In this document: positions 25,972-34,070 of the stretch, piece by piece
How positions within the stretch are numbered: position 1 is the stretch's first letter
How the letters are laid out: every line of letters starts with the position of its first letter
NCBI GenBank assembly: GCA_021404565.1
Contig: JAAWWF010000005.1
Coordinates: 124,001-188,000 of the forward strand
Direction: 5' to 3'
Source of the DNA: Roseivirga sp.
GTDB lineage: Bacteria > Bacteroidota > Bacteroidia > Cytophagales > Cyclobacteriaceae
Length of the DNA stretch: 64,000 bases
Translations under genes and position numbers: made by a program
The notes under the pieces: generated by a model
What the model saw: only the letters and a program-made list of their open reading frames with translations
What the model was told of the DNA's origin: nothing
Database searches by the model: none

Positions 25972-26856
25972 TTAAAGTGCCCAGGTAATCAACACCGACC
26001 CACCGATATAGGCAAAGGCTTCCACCAGTGCAGCGCCCTTATTGGGATGCTCCTGATTGACGATTTCGTCTGTAAGCTTCTGCCCCGGGAGTAAAATTTT
26101 ATCTGTGAGGAAGCGGGCCAGTGGCAGAAACAGCAGACCTATACCCACATCAAGGCCTACATCTTCCAGGGTGACAATCCAGCTGTCGAAGTCATGCATC
26201 AGGGCATAGCGAATCAGGTTGGCAATGGCAATAATAGCACCGGCCATGCCTATTCCGACAGCCACATTGTCCTTCTCTATCTCAGCATGTACATCATAAG
26301 GTACCATGGCGGCATATACCCGTGAGGTGACATACATCAGTACCTGCCCGATGAGCCAGTATATAATGGCCGTAACGATGGGGCCACCTACATTGTAGTC
26401 ATATCCTTCACCGTGTACAGCTCCCAGCACGATAAGGCCGGTGGCCACAGCATTGGCACCTTCAATTACTCCGGTACCCACATTGCGGTCTTCCAGAATT
26501 TCTTTGCTTACGCTGAATTTGTTGAGAATAAGCTTATCATTAATGATGATAGAGATATTCAGCAGAATGATGGTAAGAATGCCATAAACACCGATGTCCA
26601 TCAGGTCTACAAACAGACCATTGGACTCTCCCATAGCAGCAGCGCCAATGGCCAGTAAAAGCCCAACATAGTAACCCACATAGGCTACCGAGAAAGCGAA
26701 ATTATCTTTCTCTACCAGTTCTTCTGCGACCTTGGTTTTAGGGTGAAAGAGTTGATAGGCGACTTTGCCAATAAAAAAGAGTATAAAGGAAGCGGCCAGA
26801 TAGGAGAGTGTGGTCAGCACGCCATCAAGCACATAGTCAAAAGTCAAAGTATCCAT
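25972..26856 (-). CDS. Tandem DUF350 integral membrane protein
   Basis: A 294-residue protein with about eight helices made of two DUF350 units (residues about 12-140 and 150-290). Both units show the DUF350 pattern: a polar D/E-N segment before a helix (EKDNFAFSVAYVGYYVG and EKDNVAVGIGMAGAIIA), then a glycine-rich helix and a paired Asp/Gly (MDIGVYG and EDVGLDVGIG). E. coli YjfL is the single-unit homolog and sits with a PspA homolog (YjfJ) and an ATP-grasp glutathionylspermidine-synthase-like protein (YjfC). The molecular role is not known. It lies between the lipoprotein and the aminopropyltransferase genes on one message. Confidence 0.88.
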   Translation of the reverse strand: MDTLTFDYVLDGVLTTLSYLAASFILFFIGKVAYQLFHPKTKVAEELVEKDNFAFSVAYVGYYVGLLLAIGAAAMGESNGLFVDLMDIGVYGILTIILLNISIIINDKLILNKFSVSKEILEDRNVGTGVIEGANAVATGLIVLGAVHGEGYDYNVGGPIVTAIIYWLIGQVLMYVTSRVYAAMVPYDVHAEIEKDNVAVGIGMAGAIIAIANLIRYALMHDFDSWIVTLEDVGLDVGIGLLFLPLARFLTDKILLPGQKLTDEIVNQEHPNKGAALVEAFAYIGGSVLITWAL

Positions 26857-26886
26857 AGTGATGTTAGTCTAAGGTTGATGCTGAAT

Positions 26887-27654
26887 TTACTTACCGTACC
26901 CTCCACCTCGTGAGCGTGAGCTGGAGCCTCTGTACCTTGATGAGGAACGCGAGGTTCTTGAGCTACTGGTGCTCGAACGCTGAGTCCGGCTGTTGACGCG
27001 GTTTTTAAAATTTGAACGATTCTGGCTCCAGGTAGAACTGGTGCGTCTGTTGGTATTATAGTCACTGTTGGTACCGTAGTAAGATCTGCCTGAGTTTGAA
27101 GGGCCATAATAAGACCTGCCTCTACCGTAGTAGTTACCCCTGTAATCGTCATAGTAAGAGCGCCTTACCGGGTAGGTGGCCATGCGGAACATAGACGACA
27201 TAAAAGCATACTGACCATAGAAGGCCCAGAAGCTGGTGCCATTACTGCCCTGTTGCCAGTGGCCGTATTTTTCATTACCCACATAGTTATTATAGCCAGG
27301 TGGGCTCACAGTTTTGACCAGCTGACCATCTTCTCCTTTTGACGCTAGCTCCATACCCATATCATCCTGATGCTGCTTGAAGTAGCTTTCACTCACTTCC
27401 ATCCATTCGGTAGTGCGTTCTTCGGGTTTGCCGGGTTCAGTTTCCTGAATGATGGTGTATTGATGGTAGAAGCTCTCTCTGAAATTACCCTCAACATTCA
27501 TGTCGTGGAGTAAAATGGAAAAGACAACTCCTGCGGGCATATCTCTGATGATATCATCCACAGGATTTTTTACAAACCTCTCACTGCGTCCTCCTCCACA
27601 TGCCAGAAACAGCATAACGGCCAGAGACAGTCCTATTAATTGTGTACGTTTCAT
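26887..27654 (-). CDS. Lipoprotein with Tyr/Gly-rich and Arg/Ser-rich C-terminal half
   Basis: A 255-residue protein. The start at 27654 gives MKRTQLIGLSLAVMLFLAC, a type II signal with lipobox cysteine 19; an in-frame start at 27702 would place 16 residues before it. Residues 30-150 form a globular part containing IIRDMPAGVVFSILLHDMNV. From about 160 the sequence is low-complexity: Y-Y-G/R-G-R repeats, then Arg/Ser repeats ending GSSSRSRGGGYGK. E. coli YjfM in the related cluster is likewise an exported DUF1190 protein, but I see no firm homology. A positively charged envelope tail could contact anionic lipid or polyanions. Confidence 0.72.
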   Translation of the reverse strand: MKRTQLIGLSLAVMLFLACGGGRSERFVKNPVDDIIRDMPAGVVFSILLHDMNVEGNFRESFYHQYTIIQETEPGKPEERTTEWMEVSESYFKQHQDDMGMELASKGEDGQLVKTVSPPGYNNYVGNEKYGHWQQGSNGTSFWAFYGQYAFMSSMFRMATYPVRRSYYDDYRGNYYGRGRSYYGPSNSGRSYYGTNSDYNTNRRTSSTWSQNRSNFKNRVNSRTQRSSTSSSRTSRSSSRYRGSSSRSRGGGYGK

Positions 27655-27737
27655 TTTATATCCTTTTGCTCCCGGTGCTTTAAACCGGTAAGTCGGTATC
27701 AAATTTAGCTTATTAAAAACAAAACCGGATAGCCTTC

Positions 27738-28283
27738 TCAGGCACCCGGTACAATATTCGAGATTTCATACTCTTTGATCACCACTCCCGCTGAGGCATC
27801 AAAATTGCGATCGTCCCATTGGGTGATGGAGAGGCATTTCGTTTCCTCTTCATCCAGATAGTCAAAAGAGGTAAGCTCTTCCCAGTCACCAGTGCCTTTG
27901 GAAATATCATTGAAGTAGCCGGCTGAATCTTCATCCAGATAGTAAATTTCACCATCGTATTTGATGATCTCAGGAGCTTTATTGGTACGGCTGATATTCT
28001 CACGAATACCCTCACCCAGTTTTTGAATCTTAACGTTCTTAGTCACCGTCAGGCTAAGTTCTCCTTCTTCTGCGACACTGAGATAAGCTACTTCATCTCC
28101 GGCATCAATCATATATTCTTTACTGAAGTTGTTTTTACCCCAGTCGTACTGATATACCTCTTTTACCACCCAGCTTTTCAGGTCATATTCAAATATGAAA
28201 CCTTCGGCCAGATCTGTCACCTTCATATTGGTAACATCGTATTCCGGCTCTTTTTTCTTTTTTATAAAATCGAATAATCCCAT
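27738..28283 (-). CDS. DUF4178-like protein
   Basis: A 181-residue soluble protein. Residues 1-13 are a Phe/Lys-rich head (MGLFDFIKKKKEP), then a beta-rich domain with the DUF4178-like pattern LAEGFIFEYDLKSWVVKEVY near 25-45, EYMIDAGDEVAYLSV near 57-71, and TKCLSITQWDDRNFDASAGV near 150-170. In E. coli the YjfK protein (DUF2491) occupies the comparable place next to the PspA homolog, and the two DUFs look related, though I could not test this. It starts 2 bases after the stop of the 50-codon membrane peptide and precedes the lipoprotein gene. Confidence 0.72.
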   Translation of the reverse strand: MGLFDFIKKKKEPEYDVTNMKVTDLAEGFIFEYDLKSWVVKEVYQYDWGKNNFSKEYMIDAGDEVAYLSVAEEGELSLTVTKNVKIQKLGEGIRENISRTNKAPEIIKYDGEIYYLDEDSAGYFNDISKGTGDWEELTSFDYLDEEETKCLSITQWDDRNFDASAGVVIKEYEISNIVPGA

Positions 28284-28285
28284 GG

Positions 28286-28438
28286 CTATGATCTGTCAAC
28301 AAATACTCTTCTGAACAAATATAATACTCCTAAGCCCAGTAGTAGCAGAACTCCTACCTTGAATAGAAAGCTGAATACAAAACCCAGCACAAAGGCGGCT
28401 ATAATCACGCCTAAAATCAACTTTATTAAATCACTCAT
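28286..28438 (-). CDS. 50-residue single-helix membrane peptide
   Basis: A short minus-strand frame reads MSDLIKLILGVIIAAF, continues hydrophobic to about residue 41, and ends FRRVFVDRS before TAG. Its ATG at 28438 overlaps the stop of the giant AAA+ gene (ATGAGTGA), and its stop is 2 bases from the ATG of the DUF4178-like gene. The tight coupling on both sides and the strictly hydrophobic, signal-anchor-like composition make a real gene likely. The size and layout (one long helix, basic C-terminus) resemble small membrane partners of PspA-type systems such as PspB or PspD, a comparison based on architecture only. Confidence 0.78.
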   Translation of the reverse strand: MSDLIKLILGVIIAAFVLGFVFSFLFKVGVLLLLGLGVLYLFRRVFVDRS

Positions 28439-31400
28439 TCTTCTTTCCTTTTTTTGTTTGCGAGGTGGTTTTCACCTCTGGCAGCCTTCTGACATTCATC
28501 ATGGCCATTTCGCCCTTAATACCCTGAAGGTATTTAGAGATTGTCTCCATCTGCACAATCACCTCGGCTGTCTGGTTGTTTTCACCAAAGCCGGCTCGCT
28601 TCTGCATCTCCATAAATTTCTCAAGAATCTCATTCCATCGCTGCTTCTCTGCTTTGGTCATTTTATTGATCAAAGCTTTGAACTTAAGCAGGTTGGCTTC
28701 GGCTCCGCTGGTCAGTGTCTGCGACTCACTTTCGTAGTGCGAAAAGATCAGCGTTTCCAATTCCTTATCATTCATGATGGGTACTACCTTTTCTACGATT
28801 TTATTCATGTCACGGTAAGAGCCCTGAAGCTTAAAAGGAGGTTCGGTTCTATACTCGTCTGACTGGGCTGCAGAGCGGATGTATTCTGTATTTACCGTCA
28901 GAATTACATCCCGAATCTCGAGCAGCTTCTTCATTACGGCCACATACTCACTGATTTCCTCCGGAGAATGGTTGGCTTCGAAGTCGATCCCTTCACTTGT
29001 ATTGGTCTCAGCCATTTTGATAATGGCATGCACATCTTTATGACTGCGACCTCCCAACTTGGCCAATACCGGATTGGAGGTAAGGCAGTTTTCTACATAA
29101 CTGAGCTTAAATGCTTTTTCAGTATCGCCCAGAATATCTCCCAGATTGTAAATGTCAGCTCTGTTGGCCAACATATCTGGGATCTGGAACTTGTCACCGC
29201 TTTCCGTATAGGGGTTACCCGCCATTACTACGCAGACCTTTTTGCCCCTGAAATCGTAAGTCTTGCTTCTTCCTTTATAGGTTCCCTCAATCTTTCGCTG
29301 AGCATCGCAGAGAGAGATGAATTTTTGCAAGAACTCAGGGTTACAGTGCTGAATATCGTCCAGATAAATCATCACATTATCACCCATTTCAAAGGCGAGA
29401 TTGAGCTTTTCCAGCTCTTCACGGGCTCCGGCATTTTCTGCTTCAGCCGGATCGAGCGAGGTGATATGATGACCGAGTGCGGGACCATTGATTTTCATAA
29501 AAATGATGCCCAGCCTGTTGGCTATATATTCCATCAGGGTGGTCTTACCATAACCGGGAGGAGAGATCAGCAGCAACAGCCCCATCAGGTCCGTACGTTT
29601 GTTCTCACCCGCTGTGCCGATCTGCTTTGCCAGGTTAGAACCTATCAAAGGAAGGTAGACCTCGTCAATCAGCTTGTTTCTCACAAATGAAGACATTACC
29701 CTGGGCTTGAATTCATTCAATCGGAGTTCGGCTTCGAAGTTTTCGATCAGGTCTTTTTTCAGCTGAACGAATTGATTGAATAGGGGCACGATGGCATGAT
29801 CATATCGCTGGAGCTTAAGCATAAACTGATTGTAGTTTAGCTGATAAGCTCCTTCTTCCAGGCTGATATGGCTGCCGGCCAGTCCGGCTATTTGTGTCTT
29901 CAGACTCACTTGTACCACACGACCGATATGGAAGTCATTTTTAAGTAATACTACCGTAGCCTCATCAATGTATTCTTCCCAACCAGCATCGACCCGGGTA
30001 TTTACAAAAGCCCTGAGCCAGTTTCGAATTTGTCGATACGCCAGGTAGGGCTGCGATTGTAAGGCTTTTACTGATTCCTGATAGGTTTTGAGGGCTTTCT
30101 TTTCTTTCAGATGAGCGAGAAAACTCTGGTGCAGCTCTGCGGTCTCCTTGTCAATTACAAACTTGTCTCCCCTGGAAAGCTCATAGAAAAGGTAAGCTCC
30201 GGCATCCGCAACCGCTTCAGAGTCGAATAATTCTGTTTCTGTCACAAAAGCTTGAATCTCTTCCTGCAGATCTGCTATCAGGGCATCGAACTCATGGGTA
30301 TCAGGAAATACCTGCAGGATTAGCCCTGCGCCTTTGAGCTGATTGTTCAGTACAGCCTTGCGCTCCTCATCCAGGTAGACTTTCCAGTAAAGAGCTGCGA
30401 CTGCTCTGGAGATGGAAGGAAATCTGAGTAAATCAGCTGCCTGAGTAAGATTAAGCAAGGCAGATAGGATGAGAAGAGCATCCGCATCGTGCACTCCCTT
30501 GGTGTAGCCTTCGTTGTACCGTACGGACATGAATTTGCGGACGTAGGAGAGGAGTTCTGCCTCTGAGGCCAGGTACATATCATTCAGGGACATGATCTCA
30601 AAATCTCCATTGGAGACAGCGTCCGGGGTTTGGCCAGCTTTCAAAACCTGATAAGCCAGGTACTCCGCTCTGTAGACATCCCGGTTTTCAGACACCAGCG
30701 ATTGCTCCCATACGTCTTTGCTTTCATTGAACGTGGTGTCTATGATTTCTTCGAAGAAATTGGTGCCAGCCAAATGATAGAACATACTGTCATTGCGATT
30801 GACAATGCTCAAATCCAGCGGCTGTGTATTTACAGAGAAGAGGTTCTTACCAAACTTGATAATATTCTCCCCTTCCGCATAGAGCTCAGACTTGTCTTTG
30901 AGCTGCCTTACCGCATCTTCGCGAATGGTTTTGAGCTTGCTCTGTATGTCATCTGCTTTAACGGTGTCTTCAATCTCAAGCAGCTCTTTCACAGTGCCCC
31001 TGATCTTATCGATCATTACATCCGAAGCAAAATAGCCGTTGATCTCAGTCACCTCCTTAAAGCGTACAATGCGACTCTGTACCGCTTTAAGAATTCTTTC
31101 GGCAGCCTGATAAAGTGTAGAGGCCCGTTTGTTCCTCGCCTCTACGAGATTGACCTTCCGGGTTTCAAATGCATCATAAACTTCCTCGCGTTTGATGCTG
31201 ATTTTTTCGATAAACTCGTCAAACTCAGAAAACTTGCCCTCCAGCTCTTCCAGCTGTACCATCAGTTTGGTAAGGTATTCATCACACTTTTCGGGGGTAT
31301 CACAGATATCCAGAAAGTTGACCACACCCTGGTCGATCAGCTTGAGCTGGGCGTTAAATTCTGCTTTTCCTTCAACGTTCAGGAGCTCCTTGCGCTTCTT

Positions 31401-33410
31401 TTTGAGCGATGCCTTGATCTTATTGAATTGGGCATAAATTCCTGAGATATTGTCAATAATCCGTGTGGTTTGGGTAGCATCCTCAATTTTCAGGTTACTC
31501 ACTATGTCTATGAGCATTTCAAGGTCTGTCGACACCTGGTTAATGGTGTTTTCCAACTCATTGGCATCCACCACTTTTTCTACCGCCTCAATGGCTTTTG
31601 AAAGTTCAGCTACCCGCTTTTCATAGGGTTGCAGAGCCTTTTCTTTGAGCAGAAACTTAACACAGTTTTGAGAGGTGTTGTCCGAAAACTCTGAGAGGGT
31701 GTTTTCATAAGACTCCACCATGGCACCATCGATATACCTGAGCTCCTTCAGGCCAATCACCTCGCCCCGTACTTTTCTCAACTGTGACAGAAAACCTACA
31801 AATTCATCAATGCTTTTAGCGGTGGTCTTTTTGATTCTCCCGATCAGTTCGTCAGCGATTCCGGTTACTTCTGTTACAGTGGTCCGGGTATTGGCCTTGA
31901 TATTGACCACCTTCTCGTATTCATCTACGGCTGCCGTGGCCGTCTCCCGAACCTCTTTAAGTGGGCTGGAAAGTGTGAAGGTTTCTTTGTGGTTGATCCA
32001 GTGATAAGAGTCAAGTACATCCGTAGAGCTCTTAATCAGATCTACGTAGAGATTGGCATAGGTGTCTTCTTTTTCTATCAGGGTGAGTATTTCATGGCAT
32101 TCCGCCATGGCCCTTACAATCTCCTTATTGCCAATTCTGTCCAGGTAAGAATCATGCTTTCCGTCTATCAGAAAGTCGGGTCCGGTATAAGGTGTTTGCC
32201 ATATTTGTATGGCATGATGTTTTTTAGGCTCATCATCGGCTTTGAAAAGGCACATTTCGCCATTCTCGAAAATGGAGTAGCCGTGACATATGGTAGGGTT
32301 CTCCGCCTTCTGCTCTATCAGGTTGTAGTGGAGCAGCAGGTAAGTGCCAGAGAGTCTGTTGTAGAAAATGTACAGGTAATCTTCTCCGTTAGGGGAGGCT
32401 ACCCGCTTTTCAAAAACCATGCTCTTCAGGTCATTGTCAAATTTCTTGAATTCACCAGTCTGCAGATAATAGCCGTTTGTGAAGATAATGCCGTGGTCGT
32501 CCGGGAGTAGGATACAGGAGTCCCTGATCTCATCGATTCTAAGCGCCTCCTGAATTTTTGAGTTGTAGACGATGTAGCGATAGTTTTCTTTATAGGGCCT
32601 GATGCGCAGTATAATGATGTTGCCGAGCACGGAATAATGCACCTCTGCATCATCCAGCGTTTGATCGGCCTCATCCACGGCTTCTTCAAAAATTCCCTTA
32701 CCCACATCTGTATTATCTTCTATCTTGATGGTGAGGGTACCCTTAATGGTTTCTACAAAAACCTTGTCTTCTATGGATATATGGGGGAAGGTGCCGTTTC
32801 TATAGTCGTCACGGGTGGTACGTTTCCACTCAAATTCGTGCTGAGAAGGGTATTTGAACTCATGGTCGCTGCGGTTATCTACATAGCTGAGTCCCTTGTC
32901 TTTGATTTCCCATTTAAACGTTTTGATATCAGAAACTTCTTTGCCTACACGGAAAACCATGTGCAGGTAAGGGCCCATGATCGCAAATTTGATAAAACGT
33001 GTCTTCTTGTAATACTTATAGAGTTTATGAAAGTCGTTTTCGAAATGCTCATCTGAGATCAGACTCAGATCCAGTCTGTGGAAGCTATGGTCCTTATACT
33101 CATATATGCTGAATACATCAGAGAGGTCGGTTTCGTTTTTTAGGCCGATATGTACATTGTAGCCAAAAAGGAATTTATCCCCGATGGGTAGCATATCCCA
33201 GGGGGTACAATTGTTATCGGTGGTGACACGTTCTGTGGTGAGCAGTTGGGTTTCGATGGAACCGAAAACTTCTTTACGCTCATGGTTTAGTTGGTCAAGC
33301 CGGGTGCGAAGGTCTCCTCCGCTTTTTAGCAGGCGGTTTCTGAGAATCTCATAAGTACCACCTTCTAAGGTAATGTCATCTATATTTTCATTAGGTTTAT
33401 CTTCTGCCAT
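28431..33410 (-). CDS. Giant AAA+ ATPase with DUF3686-type N-terminal region (often labelled DNA repair ATPase)
   Basis: A 1659-residue protein. Residues 1-430 are beta-rich and DUF3686-like (propeller-type repeats such as LGNIIILRIRPYKENYRYIV). About 430-860 are long charged coiled-coil helices. A helical part runs from about 860 to 1240. The AAA+ module has Walker A ISPPGYGKTTLMEYI near residue 1283 and Walker B VMIYLDDIQH near 1350, with an arginine-finger-type region (MLANRADIYNLGD) near 1410. No nuclease or DNA-binding motif is visible, so the DNA-repair label often attached to this family is unsupported here. Its neighbours are PspA, flotillin and membrane proteins, so a membrane remodelling or chaperone role is more plausible. 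Confidence 0.85.
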   Translation of the reverse strand: MAEDKPNENIDDITLEGGTYEILRNRLLKSGGDLRTRLDQLNHERKEVFGSIETQLLTTERVTTDNNCTPWDMLPIGDKFLFGYNVHIGLKNETDLSDVFSIYEYKDHSFHRLDLSLISDEHFENDFHKLYKYYKKTRFIKFAIMGPYLHMVFRVGKEVSDIKTFKWEIKDKGLSYVDNRSDHEFKYPSQHEFEWKRTTRDDYRNGTFPHISIEDKVFVETIKGTLTIKIEDNTDVGKGIFEEAVDEADQTLDDAEVHYSVLGNIIILRIRPYKENYRYIVYNSKIQEALRIDEIRDSCILLPDDHGIIFTNGYYLQTGEFKKFDNDLKSMVFEKRVASPNGEDYLYIFYNRLSGTYLLLHYNLIEQKAENPTICHGYSIFENGEMCLFKADDEPKKHHAIQIWQTPYTGPDFLIDGKHDSYLDRIGNKEIVRAMAECHEILTLIEKEDTYANLYVDLIKSSTDVLDSYHWINHKETFTLSSPLKEVRETATAAVDEYEKVVNIKANTRTTVTEVTGIADELIGRIKKTTAKSIDEFVGFLSQLRKVRGEVIGLKELRYIDGAMVESYENTLSEFSDNTSQNCVKFLLKEKALQPYEKRVAELSKAIEAVEKVVDANELENTINQVSTDLEMLIDIVSNLKIEDATQTTRIIDNISGIYAQFNKIKASLKKKRKELLNVEGKAEFNAQLKLIDQGVVNFLDICDTPEKCDEYLTKLMVQLEELEGKFSEFDEFIEKISIKREEVYDAFETRKVNLVEARNKRASTLYQAAERILKAVQSRIVRFKEVTEINGYFASDVMIDKIRGTVKELLEIEDTVKADDIQSKLKTIREDAVRQLKDKSELYAEGENIIKFGKNLFSVNTQPLDLSIVNRNDSMFYHLAGTNFFEEIIDTTFNESKDVWEQSLVSENRDVYRAEYLAYQVLKAGQTPDAVSNGDFEIMSLNDMYLASEAELLSYVRKFMSVRYNEGYTKGVHDADALLILSALLNLTQAADLLRFPSISRAVAALYWKVYLDEERKAVLNNQLKGAGLILQVFPDTHEFDALIADLQEEIQAFVTETELFDSEAVADAGAYLFYELSRGDKFVIDKETAELHQSFLAHLKEKKALKTYQESVKALQSQPYLAYRQIRNWLRAFVNTRVDAGWEEYIDEATVVLLKNDFHIGRVVQVSLKTQIAGLAGSHISLEEGAYQLNYNQFMLKLQRYDHAIVPLFNQFVQLKKDLIENFEAELRLNEFKPRVMSSFVRNKLIDEVYLPLIGSNLAKQIGTAGENKRTDLMGLLLLISPPGYGKTTLMEYIANRLGIIFMKINGPALGHHITSLDPAEAENAGAREELEKLNLAFEMGDNVMIYLDDIQHCNPEFLQKFISLCDAQRKIEGTYKGRSKTYDFRGKKVCVVMAGNPYTESGDKFQIPDMLANRADIYNLGDILGDTEKAFKLSYVENCLTSNPVLAKLGGRSHKDVHAIIKMAETNTSEGIDFEANHSPEEISEYVAVMKKLLEIRDVILTVNTEYIRSAAQSDEYRTEPPFKLQGSYRDMNKIVEKVVPIMNDKELETLIFSHYESESQTLTSGAEANLLKFKALINKMTKAEKQRWNEILEKFMEMQKRAGFGENNQTAEVIVQMETISKYLQGIKGEMAMMNVRRLPEVKTTSQTKKGKKNE

Positions 33411-33431
33411 TCTTTAGGTTATAAGCAATAT

Positions 33432-33680
33432 TCAGGTCACAAGTATTTTTAGAAAAAGATAACAAATGGCGCCTAGTGACATGGTAAGAAGTCCCGAAAT
33501 GATTCTGCTTCTCAGCTCATGCTGCCAACTGTTTCTTACAGTTTCAACGAGTTTTAATTTAGCGGTTTTAGCTAAGCTTTGAGAGGTAGTTCCAGCTTTC
33601 TTTTGGGTTAAAATTGCCTTGTGTTGCATGTTGAGTTTAGTTGTCCTCCTCTTTAGTGCGCTAAAGTTCGCATAGGTCAT
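33432..33680 (-). CDS. Small protein with C-terminal membrane anchor
   Basis: An 82-residue protein, not assigned to a family. A polar, basic N-terminal 55 residues (TKLNMQHKAILTQKKAGTTS and onward) precede one helix at about 59-80, ending YLFLKILVT, a tail-anchor layout. Its ATG directly follows the TAG of the preceding gene on the same message (TAGATG), and the AAA+ gene starts 21 bases downstream. This strict coupling supports reality despite the small size. An internal ATG at 33629 is an alternative start. Confidence 0.6.
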   Translation of the reverse strand: MTYANFSALKRRTTKLNMQHKAILTQKKAGTTSQSLAKTAKLKLVETVRNSWQHELRSRIISGLLTMSLGAICYLFLKILVT

Positions 33681-33917
33681 CTATTGTATGACACTTATTT
33701 TTTCCTGTACCTCGCTGATGGCCGGATTCGCCAGGAATATGGCCAGTTTGTTCATAGAAGTGGCTATCACAGCCGTGGTTGTAATGCATGTCGAAATGGC
33801 CCTGGTGCTAATCCGGTTCCTTCTTATCGAAGCGTAGATCGAGAAGCTCATAAGGCTGAAAAGTATGATTACGGTACTAAAGTATTTGAGCAATATTCTT
33901 CCACCAGAAGTTTTCAT
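33681..33917 (-). CDS. Small membrane protein with two predicted helices
   Basis: A 78-residue protein, not assigned to a family. Helix 1 is about residues 9-29 (LLKYFSTVIILFSLMSFSIY), followed by a basic loop (SIRRNRIST) and a second, weaker hydrophobic stretch about 41-63. The stop codon is immediately followed by the ATG of the next small gene. The upstream 153 bases to the flotillin stop hold two hairpins. Coding status rests on frame coupling and composition. Confidence 0.55.
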   Translation of the reverse strand: MKTSGGRILLKYFSTVIILFSLMSFSIYASIRRNRISTRAISTCITTTAVIATSMNKLAIFLANPAISEVQEKISVIQ

Positions 33918-33967
33918 CTGTGTTGATTTTTGGTTGAAAATGGTTTTTAGAATCAGGCCACTTTGGG

Positions 33968-34056
33968 GCAGGTAAACCTGCGATTCTCCTCGTCACAATA
34001 AGTTTGAGGGAAAGAGAATGGGCTTACCTGTCTCCGGCCTGCCTGCGACAGGCCGG
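33968..34056. other. Two hairpins downstream of the flotillin gene
   Basis: GCAGGT-AA-ACCTGC (33968-33981) and CCGGCCTG-CCTGCGA-CAGGCCGG (34034-34056) are perfect inverted repeats in the 153-base gap. The second lies 15 bases past the flotillin stop on the minus strand. Neither has a clear T-run on that strand, so they are more likely stabilising or attenuating structures than full terminators. Confidence 0.55.
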
Positions 34057-34070
34057 GGAAGGCCTTGTAT

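Noticed and set aside
28968-29690. Open frame of 240 codons opposite the AAA+ module
   Set aside because: It is complementary to Walker motifs of a well-supported gene and has no recognisable domain.
30630-31445. Long open frame of 271 codons on the plus strand antisense to the AAA+ gene
   Set aside because: It lies wholly inside the coiled-coil part of the AAA+ gene, and its sequence has the composition expected from reading a Lys/Glu-rich gene in reverse. No start context or domain supports it.
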